DNA of 64,000 nt from Bdellovibrio bacteriovorus (GTDB lineage Bacteria > Bdellovibrionota > Bdellovibrionia > Bdellovibrionales > Bdellovibrionaceae), in NCBI RefSeq assembly GCF_001592755.1, contig NZ_LUKF01000012.1, forward strand, positions 62,001-126,000, read 5' to 3'. Below the pieces are notes generated by a model. It was not told where the DNA came from, made no database searches, and was given only the letters and a program-made list of their open reading frames with translations. The translations under genes and the position numbers were made by a program. This document shows, piece by piece, positions 44,005 through 52,275 of this stretch. Numbering within the stretch: the stretch's first letter is position 1; the number at the start of each line of letters is the position of its first letter.

Positions 44005-44996
44005 TGAAACTCAAAGGTCGTACGATTCTTGTTCTGTGTCTTTTGATTTTGGGTGGTTACGCTTACTGGGATTATCTTCGCGATAAAAAAAACGAAGATA
44101 AGAATATGGAGCAGGCACGCCTGATGACCGTGAACTTTGAACACGTGGACTCTTTTGAGATTCTCAAGGGTGAACAAAAGATCGTTCTTAAGCGCAGTGT
44201 GGATGGCTGGGAATTGATCGAACCTTTAAAAGATCTTGCAGATAATGCGGTTGCGGATGACTTTGTTAAAAATGTCTTTCCCGAAAGAGTGATTGAGGTC
44301 GCACGCGAGGGCGGCGATATTGACTGGGCCATGTACGGTCTGGATAAACCCTTGGCACAGATCACATTTAAAACTACCGATGGCAAAGAAAATGTTTTCC
44401 AGATTTCCAATAAAAGAAATTTTGAAGAAAACGTCTTTGCTCGTCGCGGAAATGAAAACCGGGTGCTGATCGTGAATTCTGTTTGGCAGAATCGCGCCAA
44501 TAAAACGGCATCGGATTTCAGAGACCGCCGCTTCCTTCGTCACAAAATTGCGAGCGTCGATGTTCTAAAACTTAAAAATTCCAAAGGCACAATGGAACTT
44601 AAAAGAGTCGATGGTGTTTGGCAGCTTGTGGGTGCAAAGAAAGACTATAAGCTTGATCAAAACAAAGTTCGGGAAGTGCTAACAGCCATCTCAGAAGCAA
44701 AAGCGGCAGAGATTCTTGGCGGAAAAGAGAAAATCCCCGCAGGAAAGTCTTTGTTCACAATGGATTTACAAATTGCGGATAAAGCCTGGAAGGCTGAAGT
44801 AACTCAAGCTCCTGATCTGTTGATTTACGCAAAGGTAAGTGATCCTGCATTCCAGATGAAGATGGAGGCGGGTGCTTTAGATAGATTTATTAAAATGTCA
44901 CCGGATGACTTAAAAGAAACTCCACCTTCAAAGCCGGAAACCAAAGAAGGTGAAGATCAGCAACAAGCCATGGCTGGCCAGAAAGAAAAGAAGTAA
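44004..44996 (+). CDS. DUF4340 membrane-anchored periplasmic protein
   Basis: 330 aa. One N-terminal TM (about 5-23), then a repeated beta-rich fold with DUF4340 traits: IVLKRSVDGWELIEPLKDLADNAVADDFV and MELKRVDGVWQLVGAKKDYKLDQNKVREVL, two clear copies of the same 'xxW.L..P' motif. The tail is charged (PETKEGEDQQQ). TAATG overlap with gldG. DUF4340 genes commonly sit at the end of GldAFG-like clusters. Confidence 0.8.
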   Translation: MKLKGRTILVLCLLILGGYAYWDYLRDKKNEDKNMEQARLMTVNFEHVDSFEILKGEQKIVLKRSVDGWELIEPLKDLADNAVADDFVKNVFPERVIEVAREGGDIDWAMYGLDKPLAQITFKTTDGKENVFQISNKRNFEENVFARRGNENRVLIVNSVWQNRANKTASDFRDRRFLRHKIASVDVLKLKNSKGTMELKRVDGVWQLVGAKKDYKLDQNKVREVLTAISEAKAAEILGGKEKIPAGKSLFTMDLQIADKAWKAEVTQAPDLLIYAKVSDPAFQMKMEAGALDRFIKMSPDDLKETPPSKPETKEGEDQQQAMAGQKEKK

Positions 44997-45988
44997 TGCA
45001 AAAGATTGTCGTTAAATCTCCGACACGCGTGGATCTAGCAGGGGGCACACTGGATTTGTGGCCTTTGTATTTATTTATTAATGGAGCTTCCACGGTCAAT
45101 GTCGCCATTGATATTTATACAACGGCAGAACTGACTCCTCATGATGATTCAACGATTGTTCTTGAATCGGTCGATTTGAAGTTGAAAAAAGCTTACACGA
45201 ATTTAGTCGATGCTCTTTCTGACACGGATCCGCGTATGGTGTTGCTGCAGACGCAGCTTCGATATTGGATGCCGACAAAGGGTTTCACTTTAAAAACTTC
45301 GTCCGACAGTCCTGTGGGTGGTGGTTTGGGCGGAAGCTCGAGCTTAACGATCAGTCTTATGAAAGCTTTTTCGTTGTTTTGCGGAAGACCTTTTAAAGAC
45401 ATTCATCAAATGGTGCATGCCGCTCATAACATTGAAGCTGAAATCTTAAATACTCCGACGGGCACTCAAGACTACTATCCGGCCGCCTCTGGGGGCTTGA
45501 ATATTCTTCGTTACAGTTATGACGGTGTCGAGCAAGACGTTATGAAAGTCAGCCATTCTCCTCTGGCCGAAAAGTTCATGCTTGTTTATACGGGGAAGGC
45601 TCATCACTCTGGTCTTAACAACTTTGAAGTGATGAAGGATTCAGTGGCAAAAGACGCGCCCACTCTGCAAGCTTTGCATGACCTCAAGGTTGTGGCTATT
45701 GAGACAGAGCACGCGGTGCGAGCTGGCAACTGGAATGAACTTGGCACGCTTTTTAAACGCGAATTTGACGCCCGTGTGCGCCTGGCGCCTGAGTTTTCAA
45801 GTCCTGAGATCTATAAGCTTGCGGAAGTCTCTTTGCGAAATGGGGCTGAGGCTGTTAAAATTTGTGGAGCAGGGGGCGGTGGCTGTGTTCTGGTCTGGTG
45901 TCCTCCTGACAAACGCAAAGGGGTCGCTCAAGCATGCCAAGAAGCCGGCTTTCAGGTGATGGACGCAAAACCCGTCGATCCTCTGTAA
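44996..45988 (+). CDS. GHMP-family sugar kinase (heptose/galactokinase-like)
   Basis: 330 aa. GHMP motifs: TRVDLAGGTLDLWPLY (motif 1), SPVGGGLGGSSSLTISLM (ATP loop) and KICGAGGGGCVLVW (motif 3). It most resembles D-glycero-D-manno-heptose 7-phosphate kinase (HddA-like) enzymes, which act in LPS or S-layer sugar synthesis, but substrate choice cannot be settled by eye. TAATG overlap with the DUF4340 gene places a sugar kinase in the transporter operon. Confidence 0.8.
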   Translation: MQKIVVKSPTRVDLAGGTLDLWPLYLFINGASTVNVAIDIYTTAELTPHDDSTIVLESVDLKLKKAYTNLVDALSDTDPRMVLLQTQLRYWMPTKGFTLKTSSDSPVGGGLGGSSSLTISLMKAFSLFCGRPFKDIHQMVHAAHNIEAEILNTPTGTQDYYPAASGGLNILRYSYDGVEQDVMKVSHSPLAEKFMLVYTGKAHHSGLNNFEVMKDSVAKDAPTLQALHDLKVVAIETEHAVRAGNWNELGTLFKREFDARVRLAPEFSSPEIYKLAEVSLRNGAEAVKICGAGGGGCVLVWCPPDKRKGVAQACQEAGFQVMDAKPVDPL

Positions 45989-46878
45989 AGAAAAAAACGA
46001 CGAAGAAGTCTGCTGCTAAAAAAACGGCGGCTTCTTCGACTGCATCTCACGCGGGTGAGGTGCATCGCTTTATTGGGGTTTCTTTAAGTGGTGGTAAATC
46101 CGATAAAGCCTGCGTCTCTGTTCTTGAATACTATCCTAAGCACAAGAAAGTTTTTCTTTCTCGTCTGGTTGAAAAAATAAAAAGCGACGAAGTGCATTCG
46201 GCGGACTTTAAGATCCTCGAAATTATCCAGCAGTACCACCAAGAAATCGAAAGTGTCGCTTTCGATGTGCCTTTCAATCCACCATTCTGTTTGCGCTGTG
46301 TCCCTCACTGTCCTGGAATCGAAGGCTGCCCCGAAGAGCATGTGAAGTGGATGTGGGATTACACTCGCAAACTGCATAAAAAGAAAAAACCGCGAAAGCT
46401 GTTCACGCCTTACACCCAACGCTGCGTGGAACTGTATCTGTCGACGGAACTGGAAGAGCCCTTCAATCTTCAGCATGCCATGGGCGCAAATACGGCTCCG
46501 CTTTTAGCGCGGGCGATGTTTATCAAGCGCCGATTGGTCATGCCTTGCTTTGAAGTCTTTCCCAAGCTTTCAGTTTGGAGAGTGGGACGTTCGCTCAATG
46601 TGATGAAGAGTCACTTGCGTTTTCATAAGCACTCGATTGGCGGGGATGAGAGTCGTCGGGAAATTTTGAATGCTTTAAGCTCTCACAACGTGGCCTTCGT
46701 CTATGATCAAGACGTCAAACTGATGATTGAAAATAATCACGCCTTTGAGTCTTTCATCTGCGCGCTCACGGCCTTCTTGCAATTCAAAGGCTTGACCGAA
46801 CCTCGACCTGAGGGATTCCCTCGCCGCGAAGACTGGATTGAATTTCCAAGGCCTTCGATCAAGTGGGATTCTTTTTGA
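45934..46878 (+). CDS. DUF429-like protein with Lys/Ala-rich N-terminal tail
   Basis: 314 aa. The start ATG lies 55 nt inside the GHMP kinase gene, with AAGGGG upstream. Residues 1-40 are basic and disordered (KKKTTKKSAAKKTAASS). The body begins FIGVSLSGGKSDKACVSVLEY and has VAFDVPFNPP, a Cys cluster (CLRCVPHCPGIEGC), FTPYTQRCVEL and CFEVFPKLSVWRVG, in keeping with DUF429 predicted RNase H-like nucleases. The Cys cluster could bind metal. Function unknown; the tail may bind nucleic acid or the ribosome. Confidence 0.65.
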   Translation: MPRSRLSGDGRKTRRSSVKKKTTKKSAAKKTAASSTASHAGEVHRFIGVSLSGGKSDKACVSVLEYYPKHKKVFLSRLVEKIKSDEVHSADFKILEIIQQYHQEIESVAFDVPFNPPFCLRCVPHCPGIEGCPEEHVKWMWDYTRKLHKKKKPRKLFTPYTQRCVELYLSTELEEPFNLQHAMGANTAPLLARAMFIKRRLVMPCFEVFPKLSVWRVGRSLNVMKSHLRFHKHSIGGDESRREILNALSSHNVAFVYDQDVKLMIENNHAFESFICALTAFLQFKGLTEPRPEGFPRREDWIEFPRPSIKWDSF

Positions 46879-46999
46879 AACATAATTCTTTAAGTTTTTT
46901 AGGGATCATTTACTGAACTAGCCCCGTTTTTGTTTGCCTCCGCATCAAAGTCATTTCACAATTTTGGATGTCTAACCAAATCACACACGGAGGTTTTCA

Positions 47000-47491
47000 G
47001 TGAAATTGGTAAATGTAGTTCTTGTAGCATTGTTGGTATCTGGTGTTGCTCACGCTCAAAAAAAGGGCGGTCTTTTGTCACAAGTTTCTGGCCAAGGTTA
47101 TGGTTCAGCAGGTTGTGGTTTCGGTTCTATCGTAATGGGTTCTGATGGCAACCAAGTTCTTGCGGCTACTACAAACGGAACTTCTGGTTCTCAAACTTTC
47201 GGTATCTCTACTGGTACATTGAACTGCCAACAAGATGGTATCTTCAAATCAGGTCGCGAAGTTCCTGCTTTCATCGAAGTGAACAAATTGGCTTTGGCTA
47301 ACGACGCAGCTCGTGGACAAGGTGAAACTTTGGCAGGTCTTGCTAACTTGATGGGTTGCAACTCTTCAGCGTTTGCTCCTGTAATGAAGAAGAACTACAA
47401 CAAAATCTTCGTTGAAACAAACATGCAACCAGCAGCTATCGAAGCAAACATCAACGCAGTTGTTGCTCAAAACAACGTTTGCGGCGCTTAG
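47000..47491 (+). CDS. Secreted DUF3015-like protein
   Basis: 163 aa. Signal peptide 1-19 (VAHA), then GYGSAGCGFGSIVMG, QTFGISTGTLNC and ANLMGCNSS, the DUF3015 pattern with paired cysteines. The GTG start has CGGAGG eight bases upstream. Codon use is very uniform (GGT, GCT, AAC, GTT), which suggests strong expression. Single gene with its own strong terminator. Function of the family is unknown. Confidence 0.78.
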   Translation: MKLVNVVLVALLVSGVAHAQKKGGLLSQVSGQGYGSAGCGFGSIVMGSDGNQVLAATTNGTSGSQTFGISTGTLNCQQDGIFKSGREVPAFIEVNKLALANDAARGQGETLAGLANLMGCNSSAFAPVMKKNYNKIFVETNMQPAAIEANINAVVAQNNVCGA

Positions 47492-47517
47492 TTTTTAGCT
47501 TCCTTTAGTGAAGAAAT

Positions 47518-47550
47518 AAAAACGCAGTGGCTTTGGTCACTGCGTTTTTT
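47518..47550 (+). terminator. Strong terminator after the DUF3015 gene
   Basis: AAAACGCAGTG, eight-base loop, CACTGCGTTTTTT; preceded by an A run. Confidence 0.88.
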
Positions 47551-47643
47551 ATTTTTCCGTCACAGATTTTTACGTAGAGCTTAAAAAGAACTCTCTGAAG
47601 GATAGTTCTTGTCAAAATTGTACAGAGCCAGAAAGATGGTTCT

Positions 47644-49569
47644 ATGCTTTTGTCAGTACTTCCGTTTCTTTTTTTAAATTCTTGGTCCGCATCGTCAGTC
47701 CCAGATTCATCCTCCGCGGCGAAGGTGCTGCAAATCGCTCAAACAAAAAAGCTGGCTGAGGATCGCCAGTGGCAAAAGCTGCTTCATTTTGAACGCGATA
47801 CATTCTTTGTGACCGAAAGTCAGATTGATAGTCCGAATTTTTTCTTGTCGGTAAAGGGAAAGAAAGATCCCCACGCCGAGCTCGAAGCGACAATTCAGGC
47901 TTTTTTTCAGGAACCGCCCGCAGATGTGAATGAGCATGCGCAATGTAAATTTCCGGCTCGTTATCAGTGGCTGAAAGATCATCTGAAAAATGAAAATATT
48001 CTTTGGAAAGATTTGAAGTGCGATCGCTATTTGGCTTTTGCCAAGGGTATGCAAGGTGAGTCGGTTTCATTGGTCTTTTCAAGTTACTACTTAAACAATC
48101 CTTCATCTGCGTTCGGCCATACGTTTTTACGCGTAAATAAAGCCGCAGAACAAGATGGTCAACGCCATGAGCTTTTGGATTACGGCCTGAACTACGCTGC
48201 CGAAGCCGACACGAATAATGCTTTTCTTTATGGTTTCAAAGGTCTTTTCGGTCTTTTCCCAGGGCAGTTTCGTGCGATTCCTTATTACTATAAGGTGCGC
48301 GAGTATAATAATGCCGAGTCTCGCGATCTTTGGGAATACGAACTGGATATCAAGCCGCGCGCAGTTTCTATGCTGGTTGCGCACGTGTGGGAATTAGGGC
48401 CGGCGCAGATTGATTACTGGTATCTGACTGAAAACTGTTCGTATCACATGCTTTCTATTTTAGAAGCCGCCGATCCCAACGTTGATATCTTAGCGCACTT
48501 AGATCATTACGTGATTCCCGCAGATACGATTCGTGTTCTTTGGATAAAAACCTCTTTGATTAAGAGTTATAAGTACCGTCCGTCCATTCGGCAGGTTTAC
48601 TTCGAGCGTGGGAAAATTCTGAATAAAGAAGAACAAAAGGAATTTGCGGAACTTGTTCATCAGATTCGCGCGCAAGACGAAATCGTCTATGGAAAGTCTT
48701 TTCAAGACAGAACTCCAGAGTCGCAAGCCAAGATCTTGGATGCATTTATCGACTTCATTGACTTTCAATATTCGAAAGAAGTGCAAGAGGCAGGACGGGA
48801 AGCGCAGCTTAAGATGCGCGTTTTAGGAAAACGCAGTGAGATCGCCGTTGAGCCACAAATTATTAAAATCGATCCGGCGCCAGAGGATCGCCCCCACTTA
48901 GCGCATCCGTCGGGCCGTTGGGGTGTTGGGTATTTGCACGACACTTCAGATAAGGATCTGGCACTTCTGACTCATCGGTTTGCTTTGCATGATCGTTTAG
49001 ATCCCGCGTGGGGATATCCGACTTACTCACAAATCACGTTTTTTGATTTGGGTTTTTCTTACGGGTCTTCTTACAGCAATCCGGATGAAAAGCGTTTTGA
49101 GCTTGAAAATTTCGCCGCCTTTGAACTTGTTTCTGCCAGTCCGTGGTCCAAATTAATTCCGGATCATTCGTGGAGATTTAAGTTAGGCATCGAAAGAACT
49201 CGCAATGAAAATTTTCTGCCCACGCATGAAGGTGTTATGAAGTTGGGCGGTGGATGGACATTTGACTATGGCACTTTTGACATCACGGCTCAGGTTCAAG
49301 GCGAGGTGCACTATGGACCTTCTTTGGCAGATAACAATTTCTGGGTGGGCGCCGGACCTCTTCTTGAAGTTCACTATAAAGTAAATGCCTGGTGGTTGTG
49401 GCAAGCGGGCCTTTACTATCGTCGTGACTCAGCGTGGAATCAGCAGGATTACTTTAGAAGCCAAATAGAAACGCAATACAGTTTCACAAAGTCCTTCGGG
49501 GTGCGCGCGTCTTATCGCAACGAGAGATTCCTTGAGGAAACGAGTCTTCAGCTGTTTAATTATTACTGA
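47644..49569 (+). CDS. DUF4105 (Lnb-type) envelope protein with C-terminal barrel-like domain
   Basis: 641 aa. Signal peptide (1-16). The DUF4105 domain (about 110-290) shows SSYYLNNPSSAFGHTFLRVN, LLDYGLNYAAEADTNNAFLYGFKGLFGLFPGQF and the Cys-His pair ENCSYHMLSILEA, which resembles a papain-like/NlpC-type Cys-His active site. The C-terminal 220 residues are rich in aromatic strands and end FNYY, like an outer membrane barrel. Enzyme activity is not proven for the family. A domain facing outward or into the periplasm from a barrel is the inference. Confidence 0.78.
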   Translation: MLLSVLPFLFLNSWSASSVPDSSSAAKVLQIAQTKKLAEDRQWQKLLHFERDTFFVTESQIDSPNFFLSVKGKKDPHAELEATIQAFFQEPPADVNEHAQCKFPARYQWLKDHLKNENILWKDLKCDRYLAFAKGMQGESVSLVFSSYYLNNPSSAFGHTFLRVNKAAEQDGQRHELLDYGLNYAAEADTNNAFLYGFKGLFGLFPGQFRAIPYYYKVREYNNAESRDLWEYELDIKPRAVSMLVAHVWELGPAQIDYWYLTENCSYHMLSILEAADPNVDILAHLDHYVIPADTIRVLWIKTSLIKSYKYRPSIRQVYFERGKILNKEEQKEFAELVHQIRAQDEIVYGKSFQDRTPESQAKILDAFIDFIDFQYSKEVQEAGREAQLKMRVLGKRSEIAVEPQIIKIDPAPEDRPHLAHPSGRWGVGYLHDTSDKDLALLTHRFALHDRLDPAWGYPTYSQITFFDLGFSYGSSYSNPDEKRFELENFAAFELVSASPWSKLIPDHSWRFKLGIERTRNENFLPTHEGVMKLGGGWTFDYGTFDITAQVQGEVHYGPSLADNNFWVGAGPLLEVHYKVNAWWLWQAGLYYRRDSAWNQQDYFRSQIETQYSFTKSFGVRASYRNERFLEETSLQLFNYY

Positions 49570-49607
49570 CGATTCTCGTTGTTCCACTGTTTCAGGGAGC
49601 TTTTTGT

Positions 49608-50429
49608 ATGTCGCAGTCCACGGCCTTTCCTTACTTGCACGGTTTTTCAAAAGATGAACAAGAGCGTTTGCGCAAGCAGGCTCGTTTCGGTGAATACACG
49701 GTTTATCAAAATATCAATCTAGCTTCCGTGCAAAATCTTTTGGAAGTTGGCTGTGGTGTCGGCGCGCAAAGTGAAATCATTCTGCGCCGTTTTCCTGATT
49801 TGAAATTAACGGGTATTGATCGCAGCACCAAACAGTTGGAGGCCGCCCAATATCATCTTTCGCAAATGCCTTTTGCAAATGGTCGATTCCAGTTGCAAGA
49901 GATGGATGCGACTTCCATGAAGTTTTCTGCGAACGCCTTTGACGGGGCTTTCTTATGTTGGATCTTAGAGCATGTTCCGGACCCCATTCGTGTTTTATCA
50001 GAAGTTCGTCGCGTGCTTCGTCCCGGCTCGGTGATTTATATCACCGAGGTGATGAATGCTTCGTTCTTTCTAGATCCTTACTCTCCCAATGTTTCCAAAT
50101 ACTGGATGGCATTTAACGAATATCAACTGACCCAAAAAGGCGATCCTTTCGTCGGAGCAAAGTTAGGAAACTTCCTGATGCAGCTAGGGTATAAGGATAT
50201 TCAAACGGAAGTAAAAACTTGGTACTTAGACAATCGTTCTCCGCAAGCGCGTAAAGACTGTATTGAATACTGGACGGAATTACTTTTAAGCGCCAGCGAT
50301 CAGTTGGTCGAAGCCGACTATGTGTCGGACGAAATCGTTCAGGGAATGAAAGATGAAATGGCGAAGGTGGCGAGTGACCCGAACGCCGTGTTTTATTATT
50401 CTTTCGTTCAGGCCAAGGCTTATACCTAA
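49608..50429 (+). CDS. Class I SAM-dependent methyltransferase
   Basis: 273 aa. Motif I LLEVGCGVGAQSEIIL, acidic strand LTGIDRS, motif FDGAFLCWILEHVPDPIRVLSEVRRVLRPGSVIYITEV (UbiE/type 11 style). The C-terminal helical part is longer than in minimal enzymes and may bind the substrate. Target unknown. GGGAG upstream of the ATG. Its stop overlaps corA by CTAA. Confidence 0.82.
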   Translation: MSQSTAFPYLHGFSKDEQERLRKQARFGEYTVYQNINLASVQNLLEVGCGVGAQSEIILRRFPDLKLTGIDRSTKQLEAAQYHLSQMPFANGRFQLQEMDATSMKFSANAFDGAFLCWILEHVPDPIRVLSEVRRVLRPGSVIYITEVMNASFFLDPYSPNVSKYWMAFNEYQLTQKGDPFVGAKLGNFLMQLGYKDIQTEVKTWYLDNRSPQARKDCIEYWTELLLSASDQLVEADYVSDEIVQGMKDEMAKVASDPNAVFYYSFVQAKAYT

Positions 50430-51352
50430 AGATTGTCTTTTTTAAGCCAACCTTTCTTGAAGATCCAGTAGGTAATCACGGTCACCACTAAAAGCATCAC
50501 GCTCAAAATGACATAGTATCCATTTTGAGTGTGCAACTCGGGCATATTGTCGAAGTTCATTCCGTAAATACCGGCTATAAAATTCAAAGGTAAAAAGAAG
50601 ATCGAGAACACGGTAAGGACGCGCATAACTTCATTGGTGCGATAAGAGGCTTCATTGGTTTTCTGCGACATCAATGACAGATGAAGGTTTAAAAGACCTG
50701 TGATCTCTTCATGAATGCCATCCGCATAGAAAATCAGTTTGTCTAAGGGCTCGCGCACGTGATTCAGATCGCGCAAAGGGATTGTCACTTCAGTACTGAT
50801 TTTGTTCAGTATATCCGCCGTGAATTTAAAAACTTTGCGGTAGGAAGAGACCTTGCGTTTGATCGTGTAACCCTCCCGCAGGATATTTCTTCTTTTTAAA
50901 GCAAAGACCCGCTCTTCAATGATATCCGTTTTAGAATCCAGTTGATCTAAAGGAGCATCAAAGCTTTTTATCGTCTGTAGAACCAGATTCTTGACCAAAG
51001 AATTCAGCGTGTGCTTTTCAAAGGCCGCTTTGTCTTTTTTCTCTGAAGTGCAGGGAAGAGCCGAGCGATGAACGGAAAGAACGAAGTCTTTTCCGATAAA
51101 AAGCACGAGCTTTGTTGTCAGTTCTTGCATGGTCGCGGCTTTTGGCTTTGCCTGCAAATCCTGATGACGCAAAATAATCATTAAGCATTTTTCATAGAAC
51201 TCCGCCGTGGGCAGATGTTCGGGATCTAAGCAGCTAGAAAGCACCTGAAGCGGAATAGGAAACTCTTCTGCAAGTTGAACGAAATTTTCTTGCGAAGGAG
51301 CTTCGCAATCGACCCACTTAAAATCTTGCCATTGATGCTCAAACCGTTTCAT
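50426..51352 (-). CDS. corA: CorA-family magnesium transporter
   Basis: 308 aa. Cytosolic N-domain, long stalk helix, then two C-terminal TMs with the signature YGMNF after the first TM (about residue 271) and a basic tail KKGWLKKDN. CorA forms pentameric Mg2+ (Co2+, Ni2+) channels. The ATG at 51352 gives the family length; longer in-frame starts run into the divergent hydrolase gene. Its start codon is 9 bp from that of the alpha/beta hydrolase. Confidence 0.88.
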   Translation of the reverse strand: MKRFEHQWQDFKWVDCEAPSQENFVQLAEEFPIPLQVLSSCLDPEHLPTAEFYEKCLMIILRHQDLQAKPKAATMQELTTKLVLFIGKDFVLSVHRSALPCTSEKKDKAAFEKHTLNSLVKNLVLQTIKSFDAPLDQLDSKTDIIEERVFALKRRNILREGYTIKRKVSSYRKVFKFTADILNKISTEVTIPLRDLNHVREPLDKLIFYADGIHEEITGLLNLHLSLMSQKTNEASYRTNEVMRVLTVFSIFFLPLNFIAGIYGMNFDNMPELHTQNGYYVILSVMLLVVTVITYWIFKKGWLKKDNL

Positions 51353-51361
51353 GATCCCAGT

Positions 51362-52219
51362 ATGACAAAGTTTTCTGAGCTTCGCCGTACCTTTTTGAAA
51401 TGCATTGCGTTGCTGTCGTTGACGGGCTGCCAGTCGTATTTCTATTTTCCCATGAAGGAAAAACTTTTTGATCCGGCGAAAATTAAAATGCAGCCGGAAG
51501 ATGTGTTTTTGAAAACACAAAGTGGAAACACGATTCATGGCTGGTATTTTCCCGCGACAACGGTGACAGAAAGCAAAGGAACTTTGCTTTTCTTCCATGG
51601 CAATGCCGAAAACTTAACGTCTCACTTTTTGATGTTTCATTGGCTTCCGGCAAAGGGATACAACTACTTTATTTTTGATTATCCAGGTTATGGTCTTTCT
51701 ACAGGAAAACCTTCGCCAGAAAGCACCGTTGAAGCGGGGATGGCGGCGGCAGAGTGGTTGCATCTAAAAAAAGATTCTCGACCTTTGATCATCTACGGTC
51801 ATAGCTTAGGTGGGATTGTTGCCTTAAGAACTGTGGAGGAGATTAAAAATGAAGTTCCTATTCGCAACGTCATTATTGAAGCCAGTTTTTCCTCCTACCA
51901 ACAAATGGCTCGCAATGTTTTAAGTCGTCGCTGGTTTACGTGGCCGCTTCAGCCGATCAGTTATGTTGTGATCAGCGACAACTATGCACCGAAGTCTTTG
52001 GCAGACATTTCTCCGTTACCGCTTCTTTTCATTCATGGCGCTGACGACTATGCGGTGGAGCTTAAGAACTCCGAGAAAATGTTTGCGGCCGCGCGCAGTC
52101 CTAAGGAATTTTGGGTGATTCCAGGGGGGCATCACGGTGATCTCTATGAACTTCGCAATGGCGAGCTTCGGGATCAATTATTGGCCTACCTATCTAAAAC
52201 TTTGACAGTGTCTAAGTAG
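51362..52219 (+). CDS. Lipoprotein alpha/beta hydrolase (BEM46-like)
   Basis: 285 aa. Signal peptide with lipobox SLTGC (Cys23). Hydrolase motifs: FFHGNAENL (oxyanion), nucleophile Ser in YGHSLGG, Asp in HGADDYAVEL and His in GGHHGD. The fold is of the BEM46/YqiA esterase-like kind; the substrate is unknown. ATG at 51362 is chosen for the signal peptide; longer starts overlap corA. There is no clear ribosome site. Confidence 0.82.
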   Translation: MTKFSELRRTFLKCIALLSLTGCQSYFYFPMKEKLFDPAKIKMQPEDVFLKTQSGNTIHGWYFPATTVTESKGTLLFFHGNAENLTSHFLMFHWLPAKGYNYFIFDYPGYGLSTGKPSPESTVEAGMAAAEWLHLKKDSRPLIIYGHSLGGIVALRTVEEIKNEVPIRNVIIEASFSSYQQMARNVLSRRWFTWPLQPISYVVISDNYAPKSLADISPLPLLFIHGADDYAVELKNSEKMFAAARSPKEFWVIPGGHHGDLYELRNGELRDQLLAYLSKTLTVSK

Positions 52220-52275
52220 TCAAAGCTCCATTATTGCATTTTAGAAAGCATGCTTCCTGCAAGTGAGAGCGCAGG

